Shown here: positions 10,643 through 18,843 of the stretch, piece by piece | Position numbering within the stretch: the stretch's first letter is position 1 | Layout: each line of letters starts with the position of its first letter | From: Telmatactis stephensoni | Lineage: Eukaryota; Cnidaria; Anthozoa; Actiniaria; Isophelliidae | NCBI GenBank assembly: GCA_029948255.1 | Contig: JALIZF010001883.1 | Location: 186,001-250,000 of the forward strand | Direction of reading: 5' to 3' | Length of the DNA: 64,000 nucleotides | Program-made: the position numbers and the translations under genes | The notes under the pieces: generated by a model | What the model saw: only the letters and a program-made list of their open reading frames with translations | What the model was told of the DNA's origin: nothing | Databases searched by the model: none

Positions 10643-10879
10643 AAAAATGTTTCGCGTGCTGATGATAGCTAGGCTATTGCTCGAGCGATGAGATTAAGGA
10701 AGGGCGAGTGGCCTTTATAGTCGCCCAAATGCCACGTGGTAGCTATTAACTCATCGCGTGACTCCTGTGGCCCGAAGGCCCCACCCTGTAAGGCATCGTT
10801 GACATATTGATTGCTAAGTTGATATTAGGTAGCTATACGTTACATAAAAATTCCATTATATTGACATATAATGGTTATT
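10643..10879 (-). repeat. Ngaro split direct repeat A2
   Basis: 237 bp, duplicated at 16241-16477 with one substitution. It directly abuts B1, as expected from the circular-intermediate model for tyrosine-recombinase retroelements. Confidence 0.9.
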
Positions 10880-10881
10880 TT

Positions 10882-11076
10882 TTATTCCTCGTACTTTAGT
10901 TAGTGGCCGCGTGCTCCAGATAGCGTCGCACTAGTTTGTTGAAGAGAGATGGCACAGACATGATAGTTTGGAATATAATTTGGCCACTGGTGTGACGGTT
11001 TTATTTCAAAGCGAACACTAATCAAATGTTGATATAAACTCTCTTCAGCAAAGGTGGGGAGAGCATAACCGCCACA
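10882..11076 (-). repeat. Ngaro split direct repeat B1
   Basis: Copy of B2 lying just 3' of the coding region and immediately before A2. The B1/A2 junction joins sequences equal to the two outer termini of the element. Confidence 0.9.
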
Positions 11077-11199
11077 TGCCACTACAGTGTGGCAGCCCCA
11101 CCAAGACGATACACAGAGCTCGGGCCACGCGTGGATGCGTCAACTGTCTAAATATATATTTGGCAATGAATTAAATGAAAGTGATGAAGCATGAATTTG

Positions 11200-11485
11200 C
11201 AGCCCTTGACTGACCAAGTTCATAATTCATACAATACGACCGACAACTCGGCATGTCCACGTGCAGCCCCTTACTGACCACTAGGACAGGGATACAATTG
11301 CTGAGCTAATCAATGCCTAAGAAGATAACCAGAAACTGTTGAAAAACGAGGTAGCGGCCCATGTCCGACCTAACTCGGTTAACAAAGCATCATGGAATTA
11401 AATGCGATGATGTAAACTTTTAAGGTTTATGAAGAAAACGCGATCATTAGCGACTAGTGAAGTGGCGGCCCTTGTCCGACCCACG
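11200..11485. repeat. Four spaced copies of a GCRGCCCnTGnCyGACC motif
   Basis: In the Ngaro 3' noncoding region, gcagcccttgactgacca (11200), gcagccccttactgacca (11263), gcggcccatgtccgacct (11355) and gcggcccttgtccgaccc (11466) recur at intervals of about 60-110 bp. Shorter relatives (gaggcggcc) occur 5' of gag at about 15130 and 15267. This could be an RNA packaging or recombinase-accessory signal; no function is established. Confidence 0.55.
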
Positions 11486-12412
11486 TCAATTGACGCTTAG
11501 AGTTTCTGACCTTACGTAGGTTTTGAAGGCATCGGATTTCCAGCGCCCTAGCGTTCGAATTTGAGAATCTGAAAATCCTTGTTCCGCGGCGTGGCAAGCC
11601 GCACCTATACGAAAACTATGACTCTTATACCTGCTTGTATCAAGACCACAAAAAACCAAGCAGCGGTGAAGTTCGGTGTTAAACGACCTCACAGTGATGG
11701 GTTTCAAATCGAGCGTGCAGAAGAAGGGGCCCGGCTGACTTCCCCGCTTTTTACAATAGTCGCATATCGCCTGCACAGGGCAATACGGTTCTAACGCTTC
11801 CTTGTCAATAAGAATATTAAACGGCTTATTCCCAATATTGTGCTTGAACTTTCTGATAGTAATTTTGACTCTGTGAATTTGACCGTCATTAACGAGGAAT
11901 GTGACATCACTATACTGAATAACGTCAGCAGGGCCACTTGCATCGTTAGTCGCTAGTTCACCGATGCGGAAAAAACCGTAAAAGGCGGTGAGAAACATTG
12001 TGGAATATAGTATGCGTTGCGAAGCCGAAGAGTTGGTGTTATTAAGGGATCTAACAAGCTCATATAGCACGGGTCTAGAAATTGGTAGTCGTACGTCAGC
12101 TACTCGATTGCGCTTTACAGCTGTCAACAACTTCTGAATCACAAAAGCTTTTGTGGGATCGGGGAAGTTCCTCATCTTGTGAACATACCCCAGGGCGGAC
12201 ATGTAAGATGTAATGGTTGCTGGCGATAATTTCAGTGCGCTAAGATAGGAAATGAAAAGGGCTACATGGTTTGTTGACACTGGAAATTTGTGGGCAGAGC
12301 CCCCATAGAAACGTGAGTGGAAATCGGTGTAAGCATCCCACGCGCGCTGATACATTTTACGAGAGCCTTTGGTTAAATCCGAGCTGATAAGGTCCCTTAG
12401 GTGATCGACCAA
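11486..12412 (-). CDS. Ngaro tyrosine recombinase (integrase)
   Basis: A 308-codon ORF of the phage-integrase fold, expected to insert the circular DNA form of the retroelement. The N-terminal SAM-like core-binding region spans residues about 1-100 (SRKMYQRAWDAYTDF, LFISYLSALKLSPATI). The catalytic domain carries Arg in FYGFFRIGEL (about 172), the K-containing beta hairpin (VKITIRKFKHN), the H-x-x-R box in YKSHSFRIGAA (about 270), and the C-terminal GRWKSDAFKTYVRS with the nucleophilic Tyr near residue 301. All five key positions appear present. The ORF starts 16 nt inside the end of the RT ORF in another frame, so it is probably made by reinitiation or frameshifting. The length is normal for the family. 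Confidence 0.93.
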   Translation of the reverse strand: MVDHLRDLISSDLTKGSRKMYQRAWDAYTDFHSRFYGGSAHKFPVSTNHVALFISYLSALKLSPATITSYMSALGYVHKMRNFPDPTKAFVIQKLLTAVKRNRVADVRLPISRPVLYELVRSLNNTNSSASQRILYSTMFLTAFYGFFRIGELATNDASGPADVIQYSDVTFLVNDGQIHRVKITIRKFKHNIGNKPFNILIDKEALEPYCPVQAICDYCKKRGSQPGPFFCTLDLKPITVRSFNTELHRCLVFCGLDTSRYKSHSFRIGAACHAAEQGFSDSQIRTLGRWKSDAFKTYVRSETLSVN

Positions 12413-14214
12413 CTCTTCGGTTGAAGGTTCTCGGGCACAGGCGTCGGCTCGTCGTCTATTTCGGGGGAGATTTGCTTGAACTCCTCCACCTGGAAACGGG
12501 AAAGAAGATCGGCACGAGTATTGTGTACGCCGGGAATATGCCGTGCACGGAAAAGAATGTTAAATCTAAGAGAGGTTAACACGAGGTCACGTATCAGGAT
12601 CATTACTAATTGGTGCTTAGAGGTTTGGTGATTGATGATGTCAACTAGCGCTGCGTTATCAGTCGCGAATGAGACACATCTATTCGACATGTCACGTCCC
12701 CAGATATGCAGTGCAATGGTTATGGGAAAAAGCTCTAAGAACGTGATGTTGAGAACTTTCCATGCTTCCGGCCATGCCCCACATAACCAATGCTTACCAA
12801 AAATAGCACCATAACCTTTGGAACCCGCGGCATCTGTTATTAACTCAAAGGAGGGCGTCGCTAGCCATTTTTCCTCCACAAAAAATGTCCTACCATTAAA
12901 GTTGTCTAAAAACGATAGCCAAACGGACATATCACGCTTAGTTTCTTTGGTTAGGCGAATATGATAGTGTGGGCGATGCACACCTTTGGTAAGGTCAATC
13001 ATGCGGCGTAGGAAAGCTCGTCCCGGCAGAATGACTGAGCATGTAAAGTTCAGAAAACCTAGTAATGATTGTAGTTCCCGAAGCGTGACCTTGCGGCGCC
13101 GCGAAAAGGTTGTTAACATCATGCGACATTTCTGAAGTTTATCGTCCGGCAATCGGGCTTCCATTTTGATGGAATCAATTATAATGCCGGCAAATTGTAA
13201 GGTCGTCGCTGGGCCCATAGTCTTTTCGTTTGCAATGGGCACCCCGAGTATCTCACAAAGATTCAAAAATTGCGTTAAGTCGGCTTGACACTTAAATTGA
13301 TCCTTAGCGATAAACAAAAAATCATCGAGAATATGGAGAACTCCCAATGCGCCGAAATGATTTACAGCTATCCATTCGAGGGCTGTACTAAACTTTTCGA
13401 AAATAGCGCAAGATGAAGAACAACCCATAGGCAGGCAACGATCAAAATAGTACAAATCATCCCATTTCATCCCTAATAATGGATAATCGGTGGGATGAAT
13501 TGGAATAATCCGGAAAGCAGATTTGATATCAGTTTTAGCCATAAAACAACCAGCCCCAATCTGTTTTATGACAGCTATGGCGTCAAGAATGGATGCATAA
13601 TGAACTGTTGAGCAATCGTTGGGAATAAAATCATTTACCGAGGACCCCTCGGGGTAAGAAAGATGATGTATAAGGCGAAATTCGTTAGGAGCTTTCTTGG
13701 GGACGATGCCTAAAGGCGATATGACACAGTCAGGGAAAGGAGGCGCATTAAATGGCCCAGCAATTCGTCCAGCTTGAACCTCTTTATTCAATTTGGCGAA
13801 AGTAATCCTTGGTTGTTGGCGCGCACTCAACAGATTCGGTGACTCGAAAGCGCGCCGCTCCCCGATGTGATTAACATAAAACCCGTGTGTAAAACCAAAT
13901 ATCAGAAAATCTCGAAGGGTAGGATTGTACGAAGTTAACAGAATTTTAAGACGATCCACCCTTACGGGGGTTGGTAGTTGGCTCCTTAGAATTTGCCGAA
14001 GCCGTGCTACGTCCGTTGTTGGACGTGGCGGTGCGCTTTTGGGAGTCACACTGCGTAGCCGAGTGCTTTGCTCCGCAAAAGGAGCACTTGTGCTCAAATC
14101 TGCAGCCTGAACAGGACCTGCCGGTGTTGTATGTCCAGCAGGTCCCTCTTGCAAAGGGCTGACGGGGTTTCGCACGAGTGGCCTTTTTGTCTCCTGATTG
14201 TGCTGGCCGCACAT
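12397..14214 (-). CDS. Ngaro reverse transcriptase / RNase H
   Basis: A 605-codon ORF of DIRS-type RT. RT motifs: PKKAPNEFRLIHHLSYP, the first catalytic Asp in MAKTDIKSAFRIIPI (about 230), LPMGCSSSCAIFEKF, and the active-site pair in LHILDDFLFIA (about 295), then LQFAGIII. The RNase H domain follows with LITDAAGSKGYGA (Asp about 465), FLELFPI (Glu), FATDNAALVDI (Asp) and HIPGVHNTRADLLSR (Asp). All catalytic acids are intact. The first about 90 residues overlap the end of the gag frame by 269 nt and may not be used as such; a frameshift from gag or an internal start is likely. No protease domain is present, as is usual for DIRS/Ngaro. Confidence 0.93.
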   Translation of the reverse strand: MCGQHNQETKRPLVRNPVSPLQEGPAGHTTPAGPVQAADLSTSAPFAEQSTRLRSVTPKSAPPRPTTDVARLRQILRSQLPTPVRVDRLKILLTSYNPTLRDFLIFGFTHGFYVNHIGERRAFESPNLLSARQQPRITFAKLNKEVQAGRIAGPFNAPPFPDCVISPLGIVPKKAPNEFRLIHHLSYPEGSSVNDFIPNDCSTVHYASILDAIAVIKQIGAGCFMAKTDIKSAFRIIPIHPTDYPLLGMKWDDLYYFDRCLPMGCSSSCAIFEKFSTALEWIAVNHFGALGVLHILDDFLFIAKDQFKCQADLTQFLNLCEILGVPIANEKTMGPATTLQFAGIIIDSIKMEARLPDDKLQKCRMMLTTFSRRRKVTLRELQSLLGFLNFTCSVILPGRAFLRRMIDLTKGVHRPHYHIRLTKETKRDMSVWLSFLDNFNGRTFFVEEKWLATPSFELITDAAGSKGYGAIFGKHWLCGAWPEAWKVLNITFLELFPITIALHIWGRDMSNRCVSFATDNAALVDIINHQTSKHQLVMILIRDLVLTSLRFNILFRARHIPGVHNTRADLLSRFQVEEFKQISPEIDDEPTPVPENLQPKSWSIT

Positions 14215-15070
14215 TCGTAACCGCCTTTAGCCATAATTCCCAATGAACAACCTCCCACGGGTACTTATCTGGGGCTGATTGTCTCAGGTACCGAAATTGC
14301 TCATCGTAATACAACCAGTCTCCGGATTTAGTAGCGATATCGCGCACGGTCTCACAATATTTCATAAGGTTGGCCGCCTGGCCCCAGAACTTTTCGGTAT
14401 AGATTGCAACAAAGGTATTAAATGCCGAAATCCACTGATTCAGTGTGGCGATTTTCTTGGCTTGGCATGGCTCCAAGGTTAGCTGGGGCTGCGTTCCAGA
14501 ACCCGAGTCACTAGGTGCAAGCGATAGCGAAAAACGCTCTTGTTTTGCCGTCGGCTGAAGGAGTGACCCAAAATGCACGAATTCGTTTGCCCAAATTTTA
14601 GCTTTGATTTTTGAGCTCAAGGGGGCGCCAAGCATAATCGCCGTGCTTGAGAAGAGCGGTGTCTGCGGCTCGGCCTTATCTGCATTTGCAACATTCAGAG
14701 AGGATTGCGATTGCGTTGAAGGGGTAGACTGAGTACCTGTACCCTGTGCTAACTCTGCCGTTCCCGACTGAACTGCTGCGGAGACGGCGTTGTCAACGTT
14801 GCCCTCGCCGGCTGTGGATGTTACGGCCGGAGCACTCCTTTGATGCTCAAGAGCTTGCTGTACAGCCTGTGCCACCGCTGTCGAAATAGTTGCCGTCAAG
14901 GCTTGGACATCGATTGACACCAGGTTAGAAGTGGACGAGCTAGTCGAGCTGGTTGACTGTGCTTCGCCTTCAGGATTGGTAGCATGTGGGGGGCGTTCTG
15001 CCAAATTGGGTCGTACACGTCGGCGAGAAATTCTGACTGGTGGCATTGCTTGAGAAAGAAGTAAAAACAC
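13946..15070 (-). CDS. Ngaro gag-like protein
   Basis: A 374-codon ORF: a Ser/Thr/Gln-rich disordered N-terminus (residues 1-150), a helical central region (KIKAKIWANEFVHFG, TLNQWISAFNTFVAIYTEKF, about 170-270), and a C-terminal zinc-binding segment (CWTYNTGRSCSGCRFEHKC followed by SFCGAKHSATQC, about 310-350) combining CCCH- and CCHC-like spacing. The helical/zinc arrangement fits the nucleocapsid role of DIRS-group ORF1. The true start may be the Met at residue 9 (MPPVRISRRRV). It overlaps the RT ORF. Confidence 0.85.
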   Translation of the reverse strand: MFLLLSQAMPPVRISRRRVRPNLAERPPHATNPEGEAQSTSSTSSSTSNLVSIDVQALTATISTAVAQAVQQALEHQRSAPAVTSTAGEGNVDNAVSAAVQSGTAELAQGTGTQSTPSTQSQSSLNVANADKAEPQTPLFSSTAIMLGAPLSSKIKAKIWANEFVHFGSLLQPTAKQERFSLSLAPSDSGSGTQPQLTLEPCQAKKIATLNQWISAFNTFVAIYTEKFWGQAANLMKYCETVRDIATKSGDWLYYDEQFRYLRQSAPDKYPWEVVHWELWLKAVTNVRPAQSGDKKATRAKPRQPFARGTCWTYNTGRSCSGCRFEHKCSFCGAKHSATQCDSQKRTATSNNGRSTASANSKEPTTNPRKGGSS

Positions 15071-15527
15071 AGAATGACACGGAAACTCTCAACACAATTT
15101 ATTCCATTTCAATATATTCGAGGTGAGGGAGGCGGCCCGTAATAATTGTTCTCTATGAATCCCCTAACACTAACATTAGAGATATGCCTAAGTGAGTAAG
15201 CCCAAGCGCGCGGCAGTTCCTACTAAAACGGTGCAAGAATACCGAGTGAATAGAGCACACCTACAGAGGCGGCCAAATGGGTTGTACACTCATATGGTTT
15301 CTTGATGCACACTTAACATGCCAAAGCCATTAATAATACGTGGCACACAGTGCTACACAAGTAATGTGGGATATTAAAACACATGGCCTGATTACCCAAT
15401 ACGATGCAATAAACATATTGTGCATCATGATAGTACTGAGTCGATTGCCAAATATCCCAACACAAACAAACCGGCTAGGCAAAAACATTGAAAAGGAAAC
15501 TGCCAAACCGCAAGTTAACTGGCTCTC

Positions 15528-16121
15528 TCACTCAGTGCATCCTAAGGACATTTGAGATAAGAATCTCAAGGATTTTAGGGCCGCTCCCCTTAAACTACGA
15601 TAAAATTTAAACTGTCCCTTTTTGTTTAAATGCACGCCGTCGTGACAGTAAAAATGGCTCTTTGAGTTCCAAAACCCCCTATGACCCCAAAAGAAAGCAT
15701 AGGGAAGTGGCTCCAGGACAACTCTCAAGTATCTGTTCAACATTTCCACAACCCTGTTGATCGCTCGTGTAGCTGGCTCTAGTCGAATAGTCTGGCATAC
15801 ACAAATAATTTTCACTCCATAAAGATTGTGCAGTATCTGAACAAAATCCTCGATCTGTGAACCGACAGAAACGGGGTGACAGCTTGAAAGGTCGTTCGTC
15901 CCAAGCTGAAGGATCACAATGTCGGGCGCGGTGGACGTGACGATATGAACTTCGCGCTGAATTGCCTCACTGATGGTCAGACCACCTCTGCCGTGCCATT
16001 TGATAAAAATGGGTTCCGTGATGCCCATGTTGCAATCAAGAGTATTTGATTTTTGAGCAATAAACTCCTTCAGGCGCCGCACAAATGAGTGACCAAGTAC
16101 TAAAACTCGTGGTGTAGCCAT
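15528..16121 (-). CDS. SGNH/GDSL-type hydrolase carried by the Ngaro
   Basis: A 197-codon ORF, the first in the element. It has the SGNH hydrolase blocks in order: block I VLVLGHSFVRRL (the catalytic Ser in GHS, residues 9-11), block II Gly in HGRGGLTIS (about 45), block III LQLGTNDLS (the Asn, about 74), and block V DGVHLNKKGQ with Asp and His (about 167-170). SGNH ORFs are known passengers of some Ngaro and CR1 elements; their substrate is unknown (esterase activity is presumed). It is the 5'-most ORF here, separated from gag by about 460 bp, so it may be expressed from its own or a spliced message. Confidence 0.88.
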   Translation of the reverse strand: MATPRVLVLGHSFVRRLKEFIAQKSNTLDCNMGITEPIFIKWHGRGGLTISEAIQREVHIVTSTAPDIVILQLGTNDLSSCHPVSVGSQIEDFVQILHNLYGVKIICVCQTIRLEPATRAINRVVEMLNRYLRVVLEPLPYAFFWGHRGFWNSKSHFYCHDGVHLNKKGQFKFYRSLRGAALKSLRFLSQMSLGCTE

Positions 16122-16240
16122 TACTATTCGAAGAGAAGAGCAGCAAAAAGAGGGGAGATAAGATAAGAACCAAAGCCTGACAAATAAAAAGTTGTACTTG
16201 CCTGTAAAACGGATCTCTTGCGTTTCAGGAAAATTTGAAA

Positions 16241-16477
16241 AAAAATGTTTCGCGTGCTGATGATAGCTAGGCTATTGCTCGAGCGATGAGATTAAGGAAG
16301 GGCGAGTGGCCTTTATAGTCGCCCAAATGCCACGTGGTAGCTATTAACTCATCGCGTGACTCCTGCGGCCCGAAGGCCCCACCCTGTAAGGCATCGTTGA
16401 CATATTGATTGCTAAGTTGATATTAGGTAGCTATACGTTACATAAAAATTCCATTATATTGACATATAATGGTTATT
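16241..16477 (-). repeat. Ngaro split direct repeat A1 (5' terminus)
   Basis: 237 bp, 236 identical to A2 at 10643-10879. It marks the 5' end of the minus-strand element; the sequence beyond 16477 is unrelated. Confidence 0.9.
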
Positions 16478-16894
16478 ATTCGAATTAATATAGAATATAA
16501 TAAGTCATTTCTTCGGTAGTCAAGTTTCTGTTTTACAAAAGTTATTTCAGTCTGAGTTTTTACAAATGATTGATTTTGTAATCTAAAATATTTGATAAAT
16601 TGAAAGGATCAGTCTATGCAGATTGCATCATGGCTTATAGTGGTGTAAGATGTGAATCTAAAAAGAACATTAAAATCACAATACAGTATACAGCGATCAC
16701 ATGTGGCTAGCTTGCATAATATGCCAGATTATATGACTGACAAAACAATTATTACTGAATTATATAGTAGTCCATTGTAAAGTTTTGTTTATCAACTCCT
16801 TGCAGGCTTCAAAGTAATTTATTCTTAAGAAACTGATATAGTCTTAATTATGTCAATTGTTTGAGTCTGTGTACTATATTGAGAAAATGTAATA
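16478..16894. other. No gene seen
   Basis: AT-rich flank between the Ngaro and the end of the THAP-like gene; probably 3' UTR or spacer of that gene. Confidence 0.4.
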
Positions 16895-18347
16895 TTATTT
16901 GATAGATTTTAATTGTTCTGCACATCTTGAAGGCAGCTGTGCAACTGCAACTCTTCTCCTTCTATTCAAACTGTTGATTTGTTGCTCAGTATTTGTTTGG
17001 TCTTTGTCCATTGAGCGGGTTTCATTTGATAAATGCCTAAGTTCCTTCAGTATCTTTGTTTGTATTTTTACTAACAGAGCATCATATTTTTTTCGATAAT
17101 AACAGTTCTTAGGGTTAGTTTGTAGTGCATTTTTCAATCTGTCATATTCACTTATTTCTTCATGTGCAGCTAGCACCATTTCAATTGCTTTTGCTGTCTT
17201 TGATTGCACTTCAGGTGTTATTGAATCAGTAGATGCAGGTGATTGTTTGTCAGTGTCAGTGGTTTCAGTTGTAGTTCGGGTATGATCTATAGTCAAGTTC
17301 TGATTACTTTCAACATCTAAGGAAACATTTTGAGTTCTGCAATCATCAGGTGAGGACGGCTCAGCAATGTATTCTTGGTCATCCTCAGGTATATCAATAT
17401 GTATCAGAGTATTAAATGGCTCACAATCATTTTCTTCTTCTCCCTCTTGTTCTCCTTGTTGTTCATGTACATGTTCTTCGCCCTCCGTTCCTTCCTCTCC
17501 ATCTCGTCCTAGCTCTTCTTGTAAGTCTCTCTCCATCTCTCCATCTGTGAAGTGAATATCTTCTGTACTCTTATCTTTATTGTAGATTAATTTGCCATCC
17601 TCATTTCGAAGTTTGTTGAGAGGAAGATCTGCCGGGTTTATGATGCACTGCTCCCATTTGTCTTTTAAGCATTGCTGGATTGTTTGAATGCTATGGCTCC
17701 TGAAGGGATACAATGGCGGTCCCTCTGCTCTTGAATCTGCCTCATTAGGTGCATCAAAAAACTCAATAGAGTCATCATCTAACCATTTCCACCATTGGTC
17801 ATTTTGTACAAGAAGAAAGTCAGAGATTTTTGTAAGGTGCGACTGCCATAAGCGAGATTGTTTTGTCATGAGCTCTTTTGGAATGACTGTATTGGTAGGT
17901 TTTGGTAGATGTTTTGCAAGACTTGAAATTTCTCTTTCCTGGTTTGCCAATGTGTTCTTCTCTCTAGCCATGGCGTCTTCAGCTTGTATGTGCAGAAAGG
18001 CATTAGGGACCAGGTCCTCCACATGTTTGCTCCAGGTTTTTCTGTTGATGTCTGTTATACGGTCAAAATACCTCTCGAAAAGCTCAGCTCCAATTGAACG
18101 GAGACACACCAGCCTGTTTAACAGGGGTGCATGGTCAACTGCACCATGGTAATAAATACCACAGAGTTTGCGCAATGTCATTGCTTTGGGTGGTGTCAGC
18201 ACTTTCTGTATCGCCTGTCTGTGTAGAAAGGAGATATTGTAGAGCCTTAATACTGATCTTGGACTTCTTTCTATGTCATTGACATAGTACATAATCTTTA
18301 GTCTTTGAAGAATAATTAGTACAGCCTGGTACACAACAGTACACCAT
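16895..18347 (-). CDS. Acidic protein with a THAP-like start; cnidarian multicopy family C-terminus
   Basis: A 479-codon ORF (18334-16895). Its N-terminal 130 residues include TLRKLCGIYYHGAVDHAPLL, RLVCLRSIGAELFERYFDR and LVPNAFLHIQAE. The pattern YHG...HAPLL.R.V.LRS.....ER.F..I resembles, from memory, the C-terminal part of large uncharacterised transposase-like cnidarian proteins. Next come a charged acidic region (about 255-320), Thr-rich linkers and a C-terminal coiled coil (about 380-470). Thirteen bases upstream in another frame an ATG (18347-18345) begins MVYCCVPGCTNYSSKTK, which looks like the start of a THAP zinc finger (C-x4-C) but stops after 23 codons. The gene may be a THAP-transposase relic with a frameshift. 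No Walker or DDE residues could be assigned. Confidence 0.45.
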
Positions 18348-18563
18348 TTTCGAGTCGATAAAACCCTTCTTCACTTCAAAACAGCATGTTCATCAACAAC
18401 GTCACACAGTAAAAACGGTCTACAATCGCGGGCGCAAATATGGTGGCTCTCGGGGCGATCGAGGAGCTCTGTTTAAAATCAATTTTTGAGGATACGGGTG
18501 GACGAATCGCCGTAAAAAATACATTTTTGGAATCCTAAATAGAAGCATTTTGATAGAAATGGG
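18348..18563. promoter_or_regulatory. Possible CpG-containing 5' region of the THAP-like gene
   Basis: Locally GC-richer sequence (about 18415-18470) with several CpGs lies just upstream of the THAP-like ATG on the minus strand. No core promoter motif can be named with confidence. Confidence 0.25.
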
Positions 18564-18843
18564 GGCTCAGCTTCCCTTTAAGTCAAATTCCCTGGTTAAT
18601 CGTCCCTCTCCTGGCCCAATTACTATTTTAACTTCCATATTGGGAAGAGCTAGAGGTGCACCTGCTTCGCCATGTGCTTGGGCTTTAGCGCCGTTGATGG
18701 TATCTCTCCCTGTGAGTTGCCTAGTTGGAGCAACTACCTCATTACCACGATAAAACTTTGAAAGACAGGTTCCACTAAAGACTGTCTTTGTAGTGTCTTG
18801 GCCTGCTCGAAAAACTCTGTATGTTAATACCAGAGCGGTTTCC

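Larger units (their letters stand above)
10353..16477 (-). mobile_element. Ngaro-type tyrosine-recombinase retrotransposon, near complete
   Basis: A 6.1-kb minus-strand element. From its 5' end: repeat A1 (16477-16241), SGNH ORF, gag-like ORF, RT/RNase H ORF, tyrosine recombinase ORF, then B1 (11076-10882), A2 (10879-10643) and B2 (10546-10353). The order A1-ORFs-B1-A2-B2 is the split direct repeat structure described for Ngaro elements; DIRS proper has inverted repeats. A1 and A2 differ at one base in 237 (T at about 10769, C at 16367), and B1 and B2 differ at one base in about 194. All four ORFs are open. The insertion is therefore young and may be autonomous. No target duplication is expected for this group and none was seen. 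Confidence 0.9.

Noticed and set aside
17367..18152. Plus-strand frames opposite the acidic gene
   Set aside because: Shadows of the minus-strand ORF; Ser/Cys-rich because they are antisense to Glu/Asp codons.
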